From assembly GCF_000411975.1 (NCBI RefSeq), contig NZ_ASXG01000078.1, forward strand, positions 1-64,000: DNA of 64,000 nt, read 5' to 3'. This stretch comes from Amycolatopsis orientalis DSM 43388 (lineage in GTDB: Bacteria; Actinomycetota; Actinomycetes; Mycobacteriales; Pseudonocardiaceae). The notes beneath the pieces were generated by a model. That model did no database searches. It saw only the letters and a program-made list of their open reading frames with translations, and had not been told where the DNA came from. Within the stretch, counting starts at the first letter, position 1, and the number at the start of each line of letters is the position of its first letter. The position numbers were made by a program, and so were the translations under genes. Shown one piece after another: positions 22,749 to 31,405 of the stretch.

Positions 22749-25700
22749 ATGCGAAGTCCAGCTCTCCTCGTCGCCGCATTCTTGACGACCGCAGCCCTTT
22801 CCCCGCCGGCGGCTACGGCGGCCCCGCCGTTGGTCCCGCTGAACGCGGCACCCGCTGTCCCCGCGGGCGCCACCGCGGACAGTTCCGCCCTGCCCGGCCA
22901 GGTCACCGTGTCCGTCGCGCTCAAGCCCCGCGACCCGGCCGGAGCCGAGCGGTATGTCGCCGCCACGGCCGACCCGAACTCCCCGCTCTACCGCCATTAC
23001 CTGACCGCGGCGGAATACACCGAGCGGTTCGGGCCTACCGCCAGCGCCGTCGAACAGGTGCGGAAGTACTTGACCGGCAAGGGATTGCGCATCGACGACG
23101 TCACCGGAAACCGGCAGGTCGTCACCGCGTCCGGCACGCCGGGCGAGGTGGAAACCGCTTTCAGCACCTCGATTTCCGGCTTCCGTTCCGCCGCCGGCGA
23201 GCGGTTTTTCAACGCCACCAAGGCAACCGCGGTCCCGGCGGACCTCGCCGCCGTCGTCCGCGGCGTCACCGGCCTGACGAACCGGCCCGCCGCGCACCGG
23301 GCCAGCGCGCCGGCGGGCCCGTCCGGCCCCGGCGGCGGCTACACCCCGGCGCAGTTGCGCGCGGCCTACAGCATGACCGGCACCTCCGCCAGCTACGACG
23401 GTTCGGGTGAAACGGTCGGGCTGATCGAGTTCGACACCTTCAAGCAGTCCGACATCGACGGCTGGACGCAGTACTTCAAACAGCCCGCCGTCACGCCGGA
23501 AGTCGTCAAGGTGGACGGCGGCGTGTCCAATCCGGGCAGCGACCAGATGGAGGTCACGCTCGACATCCAGGCGGTCGCGGCGACCGCGCCGAAGGCCAAG
23601 CAGGTCGTCTACTCCGCGCCGAACTCCGACCAGGCGTGGGTGCACGAGATGGCGCGGATCGCCTCGGACAACAAGATCACCGTCCTCTCCGGGTCGTGGC
23701 TCAACGGCGAGCTCTGCGAGTCCAGCCCGATCGCGGCCTCGCACGATTCCTACACCCAGCTCGCCGCGCAGGGCGTCACGATGTTCTCCGCGTCCGGCGA
23801 CTGGGGCGGCACCGGCTGCGGCTACCAGGGCGACAACAAAACCGTCCAGGCCGACTACCCGGCGAGCGACCCGCTGTTCACCGGCGTCGGCGGCACCCAG
23901 CTGCGGACGTCCGACAGCGCGGGCACGTGGCAGTCGGAATCGTGCTGGAACCAGGGCGGCAGCGGCAATACCCGGTCAGGGGGCGGGTATTCCCAGATCT
24001 ACGACCGGCCGGACTGGCAGCCCGGCACCAACAAATACCGGTCGGTCCCGGACGTCTCGATGGTGGCCGACTACGGAGCCGGCGCGCTGTCGGTGTACCT
24101 GAACGGCGGCTGGCTCGACGTCGGCGGCACCAGCCTGTCGTCCCCGCTCTGGGCGGGTTACGCGGCGATGCTGAACCAGAAATCGCTCAGCGGCGGCAAA
24201 TCCCGGCTCGGCCAGCTGAACCCGAGCATCTACAAGATCGCCGGTTCGGCGGACTACGCCTCGACGTTCCACGACGTCACCTCGGGCAGCAACGGCACCT
24301 ACAACGCGGGCACCGGCTACGACCTGTGCACCGGCTGGGGTTCCCCGAAAGCCGACGCGCTGGCCGCGAAACTGACCGGCGGCGACACCCCGCCTCCGGC
24401 GCGGGACTTCTCGCTGTCCGCCTCGCCTGCCTCCGGCAGCGTCGCCGCAGGCAGTTCAGTCAGCACGACCGTCACCGCCGACGCTGCTTCGCTGAAGTCG
24501 GCGCCGAGCGTCGTGGGCGGCACCCCGACCACGACTGCGGAGCACCCGTTCATCGTCTCGATGCGCCGCGAAGGTTCGGCCTTCCCCGGGCAGCAGTCCT
24601 GCACCGGCACGCTGTTCGGGCCGCGCACCGTGCTGCTGGCCGCGCACTGCCTGCTGGAGAAGCCCGGGCACAAATGGTTCGTCTACGGCGATGACGATCT
24701 CACCCAGAACACCGGCACCACCGCCGAAATCGCCTCGCAATGGGTGCACCCGAGCTACACGGACTGGAGCGCCGGCGCGGACGTCGCGGTCGTGACCCTC
24801 GACCGGGACCTGCCGGTGCCCGCCGGGACGACGTACCCGAAGCTCAACACCGACCCGAGCCTCGACGCACCCGGCACGAAGGGGATTTCGATCGGCTGGG
24901 GCGAAACCGGCGCGAACACCTACAGCAACGTGCTGCGCCAAGCCGAGGTGCCGGTGGCCGAGGACAGCGCCTGCAAGGGCCGGTTCACCGATCCGCACGG
25001 GCAGGAGCAGTACAAGACCCCGGCGATGCTGTGCACCGGGTACGCAGATCACCACGCGGGCGCGTGCATCGGTGACAGCGGCGGGCCGTATCTGGTCGGC
25101 AACACGGTCGTCGGAGTGTTCTCGTGGATGTCGACCTCGTGCGACTGGTACGCCGTCTACGCCCGGGTTTCCACCTACGCCGCGGACCTCGCCCCGCACC
25201 TGCCGGGCGGCGACAACCCGCCGCCGGCCGGAGCGATCAGCCTGACCGCCGCCGGCCTGCCCGCAGGCGCGACGGCGACGTTCAGCCCGGCGAGCGTCGA
25301 TCTCGGCGGCCACTCGACGCTCACGATCGCCACGAGCGCGACCACCCCGGCCGGGACGTACGACGTGACGATCTCCGGCAAGAGCGCGAAATCGACGCAG
25401 ACGGCCCACTACCAGCTGACCGTCACCGGTGGGCAGCCCGCGATCCTGGCCGTGGCGGACCCGGGCAACCAGAACAGCTGGACCGGCAAAGCGGTGAACC
25501 TGCCGTTCAAGGCCTCCGGCGGGGTCAGCCCGTACCGGTGGTCCTCGACCGCACTCGCCCCGGGCTTGACGCTCGACCCGGCGACCGGGGTCGTGTCCGG
25601 GACGCCGACCCGTGCGGACAGCAGGCAGGTGACGGTCACAGTCACTGACGCAGCCGGGAAGACCGCCAAGACGACGTTCTTCTGGTTCGTATTCGGCTGA
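22749..25700 (+). CDS. Secreted two-protease fusion: sedolisin (S53) with a nested trypsin-like (S1) domain
   Basis: A 983-residue secreted protein. Signal peptide 1-24; pro-kumamolisin activation domain about 45-185; S53 catalytic domain about 195-545 with E268 and D272 (EVTLD), oxyanion D351 (SASGDWG) and nucleophile S462 (GGTSLSSP), plus the C-terminal calcium loop near GTGYDLCTGWGSP. Next comes the first half of a beta-sandwich domain (FSLSASPASGSVAAGSSVST, about 553-575), then a complete S1 domain about 587-815 with H633 (AAHC), D678 (ADVAVV) and S777 (GDSGGP), then the rest of the sandwich (LTAAGLPAGATATFSPASVD onward, about 823-893) and a putative Ig-like domain (PYRWSSTALAPGLTLDPATG). 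Both triads look intact. A convergent terminator follows. Confidence 0.9.
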   Translation: MRSPALLVAAFLTTAALSPPAATAAPPLVPLNAAPAVPAGATADSSALPGQVTVSVALKPRDPAGAERYVAATADPNSPLYRHYLTAAEYTERFGPTASAVEQVRKYLTGKGLRIDDVTGNRQVVTASGTPGEVETAFSTSISGFRSAAGERFFNATKATAVPADLAAVVRGVTGLTNRPAAHRASAPAGPSGPGGGYTPAQLRAAYSMTGTSASYDGSGETVGLIEFDTFKQSDIDGWTQYFKQPAVTPEVVKVDGGVSNPGSDQMEVTLDIQAVAATAPKAKQVVYSAPNSDQAWVHEMARIASDNKITVLSGSWLNGELCESSPIAASHDSYTQLAAQGVTMFSASGDWGGTGCGYQGDNKTVQADYPASDPLFTGVGGTQLRTSDSAGTWQSESCWNQGGSGNTRSGGGYSQIYDRPDWQPGTNKYRSVPDVSMVADYGAGALSVYLNGGWLDVGGTSLSSPLWAGYAAMLNQKSLSGGKSRLGQLNPSIYKIAGSADYASTFHDVTSGSNGTYNAGTGYDLCTGWGSPKADALAAKLTGGDTPPPARDFSLSASPASGSVAAGSSVSTTVTADAASLKSAPSVVGGTPTTTAEHPFIVSMRREGSAFPGQQSCTGTLFGPRTVLLAAHCLLEKPGHKWFVYGDDDLTQNTGTTAEIASQWVHPSYTDWSAGADVAVVTLDRDLPVPAGTTYPKLNTDPSLDAPGTKGISIGWGETGANTYSNVLRQAEVPVAEDSACKGRFTDPHGQEQYKTPAMLCTGYADHHAGACIGDSGGPYLVGNTVVGVFSWMSTSCDWYAVYARVSTYAADLAPHLPGGDNPPPAGAISLTAAGLPAGATATFSPASVDLGGHSTLTIATSATTPAGTYDVTISGKSAKSTQTAHYQLTVTGGQPAILAVADPGNQNSWTGKAVNLPFKASGGVSPYRWSSTALAPGLTLDPATGVVSGTPTRADSRQVTVTVTDAAGKTAKTTFFWFVFG

Positions 25701-25718
25701 GTTCCTTCTCCCGCAACG

Positions 25719-25749
25719 AGGTGCCGTCCCCACTCCGGGGGCGGCACCT
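25719..25749. terminator. Hairpin between S53/S1 protease and cupredoxin genes
   Basis: AGGTGCCGTCCCC (25719-25731) pairs with GGGGGCGGCACCT (25737-25749) with one G-U, loop of five. It ends at the stop of the converging cupredoxin gene; probably bidirectional. Confidence 0.75.
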
Positions 25750-26381
25750 CACGCTTTCCGCGACGTCAACAGCAACAGACAACCAATGGCGACCGCCGTC
25801 ACCAGACCCGCGACGAGCAGTTTCGGGTCGATGCTGGTAGTCGCCGCCGCTTGCGCGACCGGCTGCGCCGAGGTCGGTGCCGCGGCAGACGTACTCGGCA
25901 CGACTGAACTGGCCACTGTGGACGACGACGGCGGCGCGGACGCTACCGGCGGCACCACCGCAGCAGTACGGCTCGGAGCGGACGCGGGCCGGGAAGCGGG
26001 TGCGGCGGCGGACGTGCGAGTGGCCGGTGGTGGCGGCGGGGCGGGAGCAGGCTGGACGATGACCTGCGCACGCATGTCCGGATGCACGGAACAGTAGTAA
26101 GCATAGGTACCAGGAGTCTGGAAGGTGTAACTCCAGCTCTGCCCCTGCGACAGCTGCGGACTGCGGAACGCGACCGGCGCGCTCGTGGTGACCACGTCGT
26201 GCGGCGCGGTGTCGTGCTGGATCCAGGTGACGGTGTCGCCGACGTGCACGGTCAGCGACGCGGGCGCGTAGGCGTAATCCTGCATCATCACCGTCTGCGT
26301 AGCCGCGGCGGCCGGTGCCATCAGGGGTGCGGTGAGCAGGCACAGGACCGCGACAGCCAGAAGAGCGAAAAAGCGTTTCAC
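25749..26381 (-). CDS. Membrane-anchored cupredoxin (type 1 copper protein)
   Basis: A 210-residue exported protein. Signal peptide 1-27, then a plastocyanin-like domain (about 29-110) with complete type 1 copper ligands H61 (APHDVV), C97, H100 and M103 (YYCSVHPDM). A Pro/Ala/Ser-rich linker of about 70 residues leads to a C-terminal hydrophobic helix (LLVAGLVTAVAIGCLLLL) ending SRKA, so it is tethered on the outer face of the membrane. It likely carries electrons or handles copper in the cell envelope. GTG 26381 overlaps the stop of the YceI-like gene (GTGA), with GGGGAG upstream. Confidence 0.9.
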   Translation of the reverse strand: MKRFFALLAVAVLCLLTAPLMAPAAAATQTVMMQDYAYAPASLTVHVGDTVTWIQHDTAPHDVVTTSAPVAFRSPQLSQGQSWSYTFQTPGTYAYYCSVHPDMRAQVIVQPAPAPPPPPATRTSAAAPASRPASAPSRTAAVVPPVASAPPSSSTVASSVVPSTSAAAPTSAQPVAQAAATTSIDPKLLVAGLVTAVAIGCLLLLTSRKA

Positions 26382-26947
26382 CGTACGAACTCCCCGGCGA
26401 ATTCGATGTGGATCGGCCGCCGCGCGAGGAGGCGCACGGTCCGGCCGACTGTCCGAAGAGGACGGCGAGGCGGTGGCAACGTTCCGCGCAGCCAGAGGAT
26501 GACGCAACCCTCCCCTGCCTCGCGAACTTCACCGCCCAGTACGAGATCGCGGGTCGAATCGCCGAATTCCAGCCGTCCGGCGAACTCGGCCGGCGGCTGT
26601 TCGGCGATTTCCTCCGCGCTGAATCGCACCTGGCCCAGTTCCCGGGTGACCATCGAGGACAGCAACGGCACGCGCGTCCGGAACGAGCCGCCGTCGATGT
26701 CGGCGGTGAGGGAGCCCCGCGCGAATTCGGCTCGGCGTACGGTCAATCGGCCGCGCAGCAACGGGATTCCGCACAGCCGCAGGGTCAGCTCCAGCACGCG
26801 GCGATCGGGCCGGATCCGGCGGACGCCGGGGTCCGCGGCGAGGCTGCCCGCCGAGGGCAGGAACCGGGTGTCAGTGGGCACGAAGTCCTCCGAGGTCAAG
26901 CGGTGGTCCGGGGCGGGCGCGGCGGCCCGCCCCGGACCGGTGGGCAC
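26378..26947 (-). CDS. YceI-like family protein
   Basis: A 189-residue lipocalin-like protein of the YceI family: an early beta strand region RLTVRRAEFARGSLTADIDG (about 65-85), then FRTRVPLLSSMVTRELGQVR and the C-terminal RRPIHIEFAGEFVR strand. No signal peptide is seen, so it may be cytoplasmic or non-classically placed, unlike most YceI proteins. YceI members bind isoprenoid quinones or lipids. It is flanked on both sides by cupredoxin genes (three bases to the upstream one, overlapping the downstream one), suggesting a role linked to envelope redox or copper. Confidence 0.75.
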   Translation of the reverse strand: MPTGPGRAAAPAPDHRLTSEDFVPTDTRFLPSAGSLAADPGVRRIRPDRRVLELTLRLCGIPLLRGRLTVRRAEFARGSLTADIDGGSFRTRVPLLSSMVTRELGQVRFSAEEIAEQPPAEFAGRLEFGDSTRDLVLGGEVREAGEGCVILWLRGTLPPPRRPLRTVGRTVRLLARRPIHIEFAGEFVR

Positions 26948-26950
26948 GGG

Positions 26951-27952
26951 TCAGCAGGACGCCTGGTTGAGCAGCGGCGTCAGGACGTTCTCCAGCCAGA
27001 CGGTGTGCGTCTTGATGTACTGGTCCAGATTCAGCAGATCAGTCACCTGCTGGCCCGGCGACTCCTCGAGATGCGCGGACTTGATGTGCGCGATGATCGG
27101 CGCGAGGGTGTCGGTGACGACCTTGTCGGCGGAACCGTCGAGCACCGGTTTGAGCACGCTTTCCAGCCACACGGTGTGCGTCTTGATGTACTGGTCCAGA
27201 TTCAGCAGATCAGTCACCTGCTGACCCGGCGACTCCTCCAGGTGCGCGGCCTTGACGTGGTCGAGGATCGGCTGCAGCACTCCCTTGGGCACGCAGTTGC
27301 CCGGCGGAGTGTCGGTGGGCATCGGCATCGTGTGCGTCGGGCTGGACGGCGCGGTCGGGGTCGAGGACGACGACGGCGGCGCGGTCGGCGACGACGGCGC
27401 CGCGCCTTGCACGGTCACGGTCGCCTTCATGTCCGGGTGGATCGAACAGTAATAGGAGTAAGTGCCCGCCTTGGTGAAGGTGTGGGAAAAGGTGCCGCCG
27501 GTCTGCAGAGTCGGCGACGTGAACTTCTCCGGCCCGTCGGTGACGACGACGTTGTGCGGCGCGCTGTCGTGGTTGGTCCACGTCACCGTGTCGCCCGCGG
27601 AGATGGTCAGGCTGGCCGGGGAGAACTTGTACCCGCTCATCTCGACCGATTTGGCCGAGCTGGCCGAGGCAGCCGGTGCCGCAGCTCCGCCCTGCTGCTG
27701 CGCGAGCCCTTGGTACAGCGGAACAGCGAGCGGACTCTGTTTCGCCAGCGCGGCGAGATCGACCTGGGGCGTGCTCGGCGCGGCGACCGGAGCCGTCTGC
27801 TGCCCCGTGCGCAACGTGGTGAGGCTGACCAGGGCGAACGCCAGCGCGACGACCGCGACCGCGATCGGCCACCGGCGCCGGCGGCCTTCCGCGGGCGGGG
27901 CGTCCGGCCGCGTTTCGGCGGCAGCGGGGGTGGGTTCCGGGTTGTCCATCAA
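26951..27952 (-). CDS. Cupredoxin with tandem Cys-bounded helical repeats
   Basis: A 333-residue single-pass protein: cytoplasmic 1-27, TM about 28-47, then a cupredoxin domain about 100-182 with ligands H133, C169, H172 and M175 (YYCSIHPDM), a Ser/Thr/Pro linker, and a C-terminal module (220-333) starting and ending with Cys (C220, C333). That module holds two near-identical repeats, each with LEESPGQQVTDLLNLDQYIK followed by THTVWLE, at a 57-residue period. The cupredoxin part resembles the downstream 25749-26381 protein, so the cluster carries two copper proteins. The repeat module is not a domain I can name; it may mediate partner binding. Likely envelope copper handling or electron transfer. 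Confidence 0.88.
   Translation of the reverse strand: MMDNPEPTPAAAETRPDAPPAEGRRRRWPIAVAVVALAFALVSLTTLRTGQQTAPVAAPSTPQVDLAALAKQSPLAVPLYQGLAQQQGGAAAPAASASSAKSVEMSGYKFSPASLTISAGDTVTWTNHDSAPHNVVVTDGPEKFTSPTLQTGGTFSHTFTKAGTYSYYCSIHPDMKATVTVQGAAPSSPTAPPSSSSTPTAPSSPTHTMPMPTDTPPGNCVPKGVLQPILDHVKAAHLEESPGQQVTDLLNLDQYIKTHTVWLESVLKPVLDGSADKVVTDTLAPIIAHIKSAHLEESPGQQVTDLLNLDQYIKTHTVWLENVLTPLLNQASC
26991..27078. repeat. Direct repeat copy 1 inside cupredoxin gene
   Basis: An 88-base copy of 27162-27249 with few mismatches, offset 171 bases (57 codons). It encodes the second protein repeat around LEESPGQQVTDLLNLDQYIK. Confidence 0.85.
27162..27249. repeat. Direct repeat copy 2 inside cupredoxin gene
   Basis: The near-identical partner of 26991-27078. 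The high DNA identity, beyond what protein conservation needs, points to recent duplication or gene conversion. Confidence 0.85.
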
Positions 27953-27974
27953 GGAGATTCCTTTCCAGGGGTGT

Positions 27975-28889
27975 TCACCGGCCGGGACTGGCGGTGACGA
28001 GGAGGCTCGCCGCGAACAGCACCACGACGACGAGCGTGGCTTCCGCGGCGACGGAATAAACGAAGGGACGGACCGCGCCGGCGTCGCCGCGCAGCACCAC
28101 CGCGAAGTCGAGCCGCCGCGCGACCCAGCTCTTGCTCGCCTGGGCGAAGAGCAGGACCACGGCGAGCGCCGCGAGTTTCGTCAGCAGGATCCGGCCGTAG
28201 CCGGAGGTGAACAGCCGCCCCGGGTCGCCCAGCGTCCCGGCCGCGAGCACGACGCCCGCGCCGACCACGACCAGGACCGAGACCAGGGCGAGCTTCGAAT
28301 ACCGCGGGACGACGGAGGCGAGTTCGCCGGGATCGCGCCGGGACAGCACGCCGAACAGCAGCATCGCGAGCCCGCCGACCCACGCGCAGACGCCCGCGAG
28401 GTGCCCGAAATCCGCCAGCTGGCTGAGCAGCGGACGCGCGCTTTCCGCGGAATGCCCGGTCAAGCCGGTCGTGCGCAGCAGCCCCGCGGCGACCACGCCC
28501 GCGCCGACCCGCCATCCCGCCGACCGCGCGGCCCGTTCGCCGCGCTGGAGCACGTCGGCGAGGACCACTCCGCCGAGCACCCACAGCAGCGCCTTGGCGA
28601 ACCAGATCCGGCCGAACTGGCTGTCGAGCACCTGGCCGAGCAGGGCCGGGTCGAACAGGTCGCCCGGCGGCCGCTGGGCCACCCACGCGCCCTGCAGCCC
28701 GAGTCCGGCGACCGTCCCGGCGAAGCCGAGAATCCAGCCGGTGGCCAGCACCCCGCGGGCGCGACGGGAATCCGCCCCGGCCGGCCACAGCAGCGCGAGG
28801 AAGACCATGCCGCCGACGAACAGGGCCAGCCCGGCGTAGTCCGTGCACCGGGCGGCGACGTACCAGAATTTCGCGGAGCCGAGATCCAC
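27975..28889 (-). CDS. copD: CopD-family copper resistance membrane protein
   Basis: A 304-residue polytopic protein with eight predicted TM helices in the CopD arrangement. DLGSAKFWYVAARCTDYAGL and ALFVGGMVFLALLWPAG open the protein, RTTGLTGHSAESARPLLSQL then ADFGHLAGVCAWVGGLAML is the central signature with conserved His residues, and LLTKLAALAVVLLFAQASKSWVARR precedes the last helices. CopD works with CopC to move copper across the membrane or supply it to periplasmic enzymes. It stands between the cupredoxin gene and a proline-rich membrane protein gene, and is divergent from a CopC gene, so the cluster is coherent. Confidence 0.88.
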   Translation of the reverse strand: MDLGSAKFWYVAARCTDYAGLALFVGGMVFLALLWPAGADSRRARGVLATGWILGFAGTVAGLGLQGAWVAQRPPGDLFDPALLGQVLDSQFGRIWFAKALLWVLGGVVLADVLQRGERAARSAGWRVGAGVVAAGLLRTTGLTGHSAESARPLLSQLADFGHLAGVCAWVGGLAMLLFGVLSRRDPGELASVVPRYSKLALVSVLVVVGAGVVLAAGTLGDPGRLFTSGYGRILLTKLAALAVVLLFAQASKSWVARRLDFAVVLRGDAGAVRPFVYSVAAEATLVVVVLFAASLLVTASPGR

Positions 28890-28893
28890 CGGT

Positions 28894-29502
28894 TCAGCCC
28901 CCGCTCGACGGGGCCGGGGTCGCCGCGGGCGACGGCGCCGGGCTCGCCGGAGCCGGGCAGGAACCGAGAAGGGCAGCGAGAATTCCGTCCGGACCGGTCA
29001 GCCCGGCGCCGGAAACGAGGCCGCCGACGAGCGGCAATCCGCTGACCGTTTTCAGGACCGGCTGCACGGCACCGGGCTGGCACGTCGGCGTCCCGGTCGG
29101 CGGAGGACTCGGCGGCGGCGTTTCCGTCGGGCCGGGCGGCGCCGGATCGCCGGACGGCGGCGGGATTTCCCCGGTCGGCGCCGGGGGTCCTCCGGTGGGC
29201 GAGTCCGGCATCGGCATCGGCATCGCGGAGGCGGGCGGTTCGGCGGGCGGGGGACCGCCGTCGGGCACGGGCGGCATCGGCTGCACCGCACCCGCCGGGG
29301 GCAGGTCTCCGTTGGGCAGTGCCTGCTGCGGCGCGGGCGCGGCCTGCGCCGGGGCGGGCTCGGCCGGCACCGGACCGCCGCTCGCCGCGGTCGTTTTCAA
29401 TCCGATTCCCGACGCGTATCCGACCACGATCACCACCGCGCCCGCCAGACTGGCCGCGACCACGTGATCCCGGCGAAGTCCACGCCCGGCTGAAGCCACC
29501 AC
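28894..29502 (-). CDS. Single-pass membrane protein with Pro-rich stalk and Cys-bounded end
   Basis: About 202 residues, starting at GTG 29502 with GGGAGGA seven bases upstream; an ATG at 29508 is too close to that site. It has a short basic N-terminus, one TM helix (VVAASLAGAVVIVVGYASGI), and a long Pro/Ala/Gly stalk, then a C-terminal segment bounded by two Cys (CQPGAVQPVLKTVSGL ... LLGSC). The Cys-QP-x-L start and LL-x2-Cys end resemble the C-terminal module of the cupredoxin at 26951-27952. It lies 4 bases upstream of the CopD gene in the same operon. No named family; likely an envelope scaffold of the copper cluster. Confidence 0.65.
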   Translation of the reverse strand: MVASAGRGLRRDHVVAASLAGAVVIVVGYASGIGLKTTAASGGPVPAEPAPAQAAPAPQQALPNGDLPPAGAVQPMPPVPDGGPPPAEPPASAMPMPMPDSPTGGPPAPTGEIPPPSGDPAPPGPTETPPPSPPPTGTPTCQPGAVQPVLKTVSGLPLVGGLVSGAGLTGPDGILAALLGSCPAPASPAPSPAATPAPSSGG

Positions 29503-29754
29503 AATCATTCCTCCCGATGGGCGGATGGAGCACGACGAGTGAGCACCACACCAGACGCTGCGTTTCCGGAGCCGACGCGACCATGACAGCAACGTAAAAT
29601 TGCCCTCCGAATAACCGCGGGCAATCGGTGAACTCGCGCTCGCCCGAGCAGTGAGAATTATTTAACGCAGCCGTTGCGCATCCGACGCACTGCCGACAAC
29701 CGGTTGTCGAGACCATCCCGATCCGACACTTATCCCCTTCCGGAAGCAGGGTTC

Positions 29755-30372
29755 ATGCGATTGCCATCCACCACGTCCTCCGCCCGCCGAGACCGGCCGC
29801 GCCGAACCGGACGCGGCATCCGCCTTCTTTCCGCAATTCTTTTCGGCCTGCTCGCGACCCTTTTCCCGAACCCCGCCGCCGACGCGCACAGCTTTCTGGA
29901 ATCGAGCACTCCGGCGAAGGATTCCGCGATCGCGACCGCGCCCGCGAAAATCGTGCTCACCTTCAATGAACCTCTGGACAGCGGATTCACCGAATTGACC
30001 GTGGTCGGTCCGGACGGCGCGACGCATTGGGAGTCCGCCGCGGCCACCGTCGCCGGAGCCGAATTGTCCGCGCCGGTGAAACCGCTCGGCCCGGCTGGAA
30101 AGTACACAGTGGACTATCGGATCGTCTCCGCCGACGGGCATCCGGTGTCCGGCTCGTACTCCTTCACACTGACCAAGCCCGGCCCGGGCGCCTCGGCCGC
30201 GCCCGCGTCACCCGCGCCCGCCTCGCCCGCGCCGCCGCCGTCCACCGCCGCGGCATCGACGGCCGGCGAGGGCGACGTGCCGCCGTGGGTGTGGGTGGCA
30301 GCGGCCGCGGTGCTGCTGATCGCGGGCGGAATCGTCGCGGCCCGCATTTCGCGCGGCCCGTCGCGAGACTGA
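29755..30372 (+). CDS. copC: CopC-domain copper-binding protein
   Basis: A 205-residue exported protein: signal peptide about 20-44, mature start AHSFLESSTPAKDSAI with the copper-ligand His45 at or next to the new N-terminus, then the CopC beta-barrel with DGHPVSGSYSFTL supplying a second His. After a Pro/Ala linker a C-terminal TM helix (VWVAAAAVLLIAGGIVAARI) anchors it. ATG 29755 is preceded by AGCAGG; an upstream in-frame Met at 29674 would disrupt the signal peptide. It is divergent from the CopD operon across 252 bases and would pass copper to CopD. Confidence 0.9.
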   Translation: MRLPSTTSSARRDRPRRTGRGIRLLSAILFGLLATLFPNPAADAHSFLESSTPAKDSAIATAPAKIVLTFNEPLDSGFTELTVVGPDGATHWESAAATVAGAELSAPVKPLGPAGKYTVDYRIVSADGHPVSGSYSFTLTKPGPGASAAPASPAPASPAPPPSTAAASTAGEGDVPPWVWVAAAAVLLIAGGIVAARISRGPSRD

Positions 30373-30538
30373 CCTGCTGCCCGCTATGTCCGGTTGACTG
30401 CCGGACGGGGCAATTCACCACGACCGCCGCGGGCTGTGCGCACTCGGACACCAGATGCTGATCACCGCGCTACCGGGACGCAGAGTCCGCGCGATCGAAT
30501 GCCGGGCGTACCCGCCCCTTGCCCGAAAGGCTTGCCTC

Positions 30539-31387
30539 ATGCCGATTCCCGTACCCGAAGCTCTCGACCTGCAGGCCGACGTCGCCGACGGAAAGATCGA
30601 CGACCTGCGCCGCCCCGGCCGCTACCTGGTGAGTTCGATGCTCGCCGGGGCGTTCATCGGCGTGGCGGTCGTGCTGCTGCTGTCCGCGACCGGGCCCCTC
30701 AACGCGGCGAGTTCGCCGTGGACGAAAACGGTGCAGGGCCTGGTGTTCGGAATCGCGCTGACCGCCGTGGTGTTCGGCGGCGCGGAACTGTCCACCGGAA
30801 ACATGATGACCATGGTGCAGGGCGTTCTCGTCCGGCGGCGCGGCGTCGGCGCGGCCGCGGCGGTGATCGTGGTGTCCTTCGTCGGCAACCTGCTCGGTTC
30901 GGTCGTCTTCGCCTGGCTCGTGCACGAAGGCGGCGTGCTCTCCATCGGCGCCTCCGCCGGACATCCCGGCCCGGGCGCGGCCCTGCTCGCGAGCCTGATC
31001 AAGACGAAAACCGCGGAATCCGCGAGCGCGCTGTTCTTCCGCGGGGTGCTGTGCAACTTCCTGGTCTGCCTCGCCGTGTGGATGGCCGCGCGGACGAAGT
31101 CGGACGGCGCGAAGCTGGCGCTGATCTTCTGGTGCCTGCTCGCGTTCATCAGCTCCGGTTTCGAGCACGTGGTCGCCAACATGACGACCTTCTCCCTCGG
31201 CCTCCTGGACGGCGTGCCCGGCGCGACGATCGGCGCGTTCGGCCGCAACCTGCTGTTCGTCGGGCTGGGGAACCTGGTCGGCGGCGGGCTTCTCGTCGGA
31301 GCCGCGTACGCCGTGCTGGGCAGCCGGTCCCGCGCGAGCGCTCCCCCGGTCCCGGCGGCGGAGGAACTCGCGACCACCGGCAGCTGA
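30539..31387 (+). CDS. Formate/nitrite transporter (FNT) family channel
   Basis: A 282-residue membrane protein with the six-helix FNT plan. Landmarks: LVFGIALTAVVFGGAELSTG with the conserved G-AEL-TGN run, VSFVGNLLGSVVFAWLV, FFRGVLCNFLVCLAVWMA, and SSGFEHVVANMTTFSLGLL containing the gating His and Asn. Members pass formate, nitrite, hydrosulfide or lactate. ATG 30539 has AAAGG upstream. It follows CopC by 166 bases on the same strand and ends at a hairpin (31406-31451). Its link to the copper cluster is positional; nitrite transport with copper redox proteins would make sense but is inference. Confidence 0.88.
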   Translation: MPIPVPEALDLQADVADGKIDDLRRPGRYLVSSMLAGAFIGVAVVLLLSATGPLNAASSPWTKTVQGLVFGIALTAVVFGGAELSTGNMMTMVQGVLVRRRGVGAAAAVIVVSFVGNLLGSVVFAWLVHEGGVLSIGASAGHPGPGAALLASLIKTKTAESASALFFRGVLCNFLVCLAVWMAARTKSDGAKLALIFWCLLAFISSGFEHVVANMTTFSLGLLDGVPGATIGAFGRNLLFVGLGNLVGGGLLVGAAYAVLGSRSRASAPPVPAAEELATTGS

Positions 31388-31405
31388 CCGGTGCGCGGCC
31401 GGCGA

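Noticed and set aside
26991..27249. CRISPR-like direct repeats
   Set aside because: Only two long copies, in frame inside a coding sequence and encoding a protein repeat; not a CRISPR array.
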